From Amoeboaphelidium occidentale (lineage: Eukaryota; Aphelidiomycota; Aphelidea), in the NCBI GenBank assembly GCA_023515795.1, contig JALGPX010000023.1:74721-113706 (forward strand): 38,986 nt of DNA, read 5' to 3'. Below are positions 37,484 through 38,986 of the stretch, in pieces. The notes below the pieces were generated by a model, which was given only the letters and a program-made list of their open reading frames with translations, had not been told where the DNA came from and did no database searches. The translations under genes and the position numbers were made by a program. How positions within the stretch are numbered: position 1 is the first letter of the stretch; each line of letters opens with the position of its first letter.

Positions 37484-38434
37484 TCAACGCTTACGTTTCG
37501 ATGAAGATGATGAATCTGCGACGGTGGTTTTATCGACGGGCGGATATCGAACAGGTGGTAGTTTAAACACTGCCGGGAGCTCCAACATATTCCTTGCTTT
37601 AGAAACATTAGAACTTTCAGGATCGCCTTCACTAGCTAAAGGCGTGTTATCTTGGCTCAATACATCGAAGCCTTCCATATCTTCATCAACTATACTCTTC
37701 TGCGCAGCCATTGTTAAGAACAGCATTCGATTGAACTTCCTGTTGTAAAACAGATAATAGAATGACCAAACTGTACCATCCGGGGCATCTATTATATCAT
37801 CAGCCGCATTAAAACGAAAGATATCAACACCCGTAAATAAACCAACAGAGGATTCACTGTCGGAGGACATTCTGGACGAGTGAACTCTTCTGATGTCCTT
37901 AATTGCTTCGGAACTCACAGCGAACATGATCGCTTTCCATAAGCGCTTAAGTAAAACAGACCTACCAATATCATTTGAAAACAATAGCATTTCAACGTGC
38001 GATTTCACATTGCTGAAGGAAACTCTCTCGAAATCCTCCGCACGAACATCGCTGAAATCATAATCCGGAAGTGCAGCGTTCAGAGTGCCAATTAGATTGT
38101 AAAGAACTTTCCGGGTGGAGTACAACTCCATAGAGCCTAATGGCCCAGTCGTTGTCGTTAGAGAATTGAAGTCCGATCCAACTGATGATTCGTGCTGCCC
38201 TTTGCCTTTGGACTCCAGAGAGCTCGCCATGTTTTGGTAACTCTTTTCTAATTCCTTTAGACGCTCCACATCTTCCTCGTACTTTTGCTCCAAAGCATTT
38301 TTTAGTTTTTTATCCTCTTCCTTCCACTTGCAAACATAAACTTCCATTCTTCCGTTAACGGTAGCATCGGAAGTCTCAATGCTGGTCATAGCAGCGTTAA
38401 GATCATCCAAAATATCAGATGGAATGTAAAGCAT
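37484..38434 (-). CDS. MAF1: MAF1, repressor of RNA polymerase III (316 aa)
   Basis: Single coding exon. The frame is open to 38482, but ATG 38434 aligns with the human start (IPSDILDDLNAAM to NSSFEAINSQL) and the upstream stretch ends in a splice-like ttttAG, so the earlier region is probably leader or intron. Family blocks are GRMEVYVCK, RKVLYNLIGTLNAALPDYDF (box B) and DGTVWSFYYLFYNRKFNRML (box C), with a long acidic/Ser-rich insert between and a C-terminal SSSSSKRKR likely nuclear signal. MAF1 represses Pol III when TORC1 activity falls. AATAAA lies 14 bp past the stop (37465-37470). Part of it (37797-37909) is repeated at the right end of the window after an N. Confidence 0.93.
   Translation of the reverse strand: MLYIPSDILDDLNAAMTSIETSDATVNGRMEVYVCKWKEEDKKLKNALEQKYEEDVERLKELEKSYQNMASSLESKGKGQHESSVGSDFNSLTTTTGPLGSMELYSTRKVLYNLIGTLNAALPDYDFSDVRAEDFERVSFSNVKSHVEMLLFSNDIGRSVLLKRLWKAIMFAVSSEAIKDIRRVHSSRMSSDSESSVGLFTGVDIFRFNAADDIIDAPDGTVWSFYYLFYNRKFNRMLFLTMAAQKSIVDEDMEGFDVLSQDNTPLASEGDPESSNVSKARNMLELPAVFKLPPVRYPPVDKTTVADSSSSSKRKR
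37797..37909. repeat. Segment of MAF1 repeated at the window's right end
   Basis: 113 bp matching 38874-38986 with one mismatch, offset 1,077 bp in direct orientation. Lies inside the MAF1 coding region. Confidence 0.85.
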
Positions 38435-38584
38435 AACTGTAATAAACGATCTAAAACGGAAACAAATGTGAAATAACCACAAAGCTCGATATCAAATCAA
38501 TGCTCTTTCGAAATCAGAATACAAAAGATCAGCACGTGATTCTTCCTACGGAAAAGCTTGAAGTGCATTAAATTTATTCATTTA

Positions 38585-38872
38585 CTAAATTGCGTCGGCT
38601 ACAGCTGCGTACCCCGTGTTTATGATCACTTCTGGAGTGACTAGGAATAACGAATTATGGTTTGCGTTGTTCTGATTCAATACACAGTTGAGCCGTCGGT
38701 ATTGTGAGCATGATACAGTCAATGTAGTGTTTGTGCGAGCGATAATTGGTAGAGGCCCAGAGGTTCCCATCCAGACTTGACAGTTACCAAGGTTCACGCC
38801 ATTAAATGAGATGCAAGAATTTTTGGTTTGTGGCATTTCTGTGAGTTGTGGAACAACTATAGAAGCATCATG
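38585..38872 (-). CDS. C-terminal fragment of an unknown, probably extracellular protein
   Basis: The frame runs from the N at 38873 to the stop at 38585-38587, about 95 codons; its 5' part is missing because the assembly switches to duplicated MAF1 sequence. The fragment has four or five Cys, Asn-rich stretches and NTT/NHS sequons (CQVWMGTSGPLPIIARTN, CSQYRRLNCVLNQ), which suggests a secreted beta-rich domain. I do not recognise it. AATAAA at 38573-38578 lies 7 bp past the stop, which supports a real gene end. Confidence 0.55.
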   Translation of the reverse strand, partial: HDASIVVPQLTEMPQTKNSCISFNGVNLGNCQVWMGTSGPLPIIARTNTTLTVSCSQYRRLNCVLNQNNANHNSLFLVTPEVIINTGYAAVADAI

Positions 38873-38873
38873 G
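38873..38873. other. Assembly gap (single N)
   Basis: Single N between the truncated ORF and a second copy of MAF1 internal sequence. Confidence 0.95.
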
Positions 38874-38986
38874 NTCATCAGCCGCATTAAAACGAAAGAT
38901 ATCAACACCTGTAAATAAACCAACAGAGGATTCACTGTCGGAGGACATTCTGGACGAGTGAACTCTTCTGATGTCCTTAATTGCTT
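38874..38986 (-). repeat. Second copy of internal MAF1 sequence after an assembly join
   Basis: Repeats 37797-37909 and runs to the window edge, so the full extent is unknown. On the minus strand it would encode the GLFTGVDIFRFNAAD region of MAF1. By analogy with the other two N-flanked duplications it is probably an allelic contig end placed in tandem. Confidence 0.8.

Overview
This is a gene-dense eukaryotic nuclear window with tiny spliceosomal introns. I rebuilt 30 introns by restoring reading frame and matching family signatures. All are 31-47 bp (mean about 38). 29 are GT-AG and one is best read as GC-AG. The standard code fits, with TAA, TAG and TGA all used as stops. The gene set includes a class I fructose-bisphosphate aldolase, a CD2AP/CIN85-like triple-SH3 scaffold, MPDU1, PPT1, WDR59 and an RFESD-like Rieske domain. 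This suggests an opisthokont or other amorphean protist with a compact, heterozygous genome. The deaminase family near the left end is best known from fungi and Rickettsiales, so I cannot choose between a unicellular holozoan, an early-branching fungal relative and an amoebozoan.

Layout. 1-5.4 kb is a sparse island: the 3' end of an unknown gene, about 2.6 kb with only broken-looking ORFs, an OTT_1508-like deaminase gene on the minus strand, and two identical copies of a 112-bp repeat. 5.4-7.0 kb holds a secreted-protein gene whose paralogue lies at 14.8-16.2 kb. 7.1-13.5 kb is a minus-strand run: a membrane/coiled-coil protein, a mitochondrial NAD-isocitrate dehydrogenase subunit, UBA3 and MCTS1. 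13.5-20.2 kb is a plus-strand run with 20-37 bp between coding regions: Rieske-DUF455 fusion, secreted paralogue, TRF4-type nucleotidyltransferase, triple-SH3 scaffold. 20.2-23.9 kb is a minus-strand run: RTF1, aldolase, MPDU1. 24.2-29.9 kb is a plus-strand run: a GT61/O-fucosyltransferase-like fusion, ALG5 and CDC40/PRP17. 29.9-38.9 kb alternates strands: PPT1 (-), WDR59 (+), tyrosinase (-), an unknown polytopic membrane protein (+), MAF1 (-) and a truncated secreted-type ORF (-).

How the genes relate. MPDU1, the glycosyltransferase fusion and ALG5 are adjacent, and MPDU1 and ALG5 act in the same dolichol-phosphate-sugar step of N-glycosylation. Otherwise the genes are unrelated housekeeping genes packed tightly. 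MCTS1 and the Rieske-DUF455 gene diverge with 9 bp between start codons. CDC40 and PPT1 converge with 10 bp between stop codons. In six genes the stop codon lies inside an AATAAA hexamer.

Assembly. Three places carry Ns beside a near-identical duplicated block (9747, 11248-11262, 38873). These look like overlapping contig ends or alternative alleles placed in tandem, not real duplications. The isocitrate dehydrogenase gene sits on an inserted piece of exactly 1,500 bp between two of these joins. I saw no rRNA, tRNA, CRISPR array or recognisable viral or transposable element.
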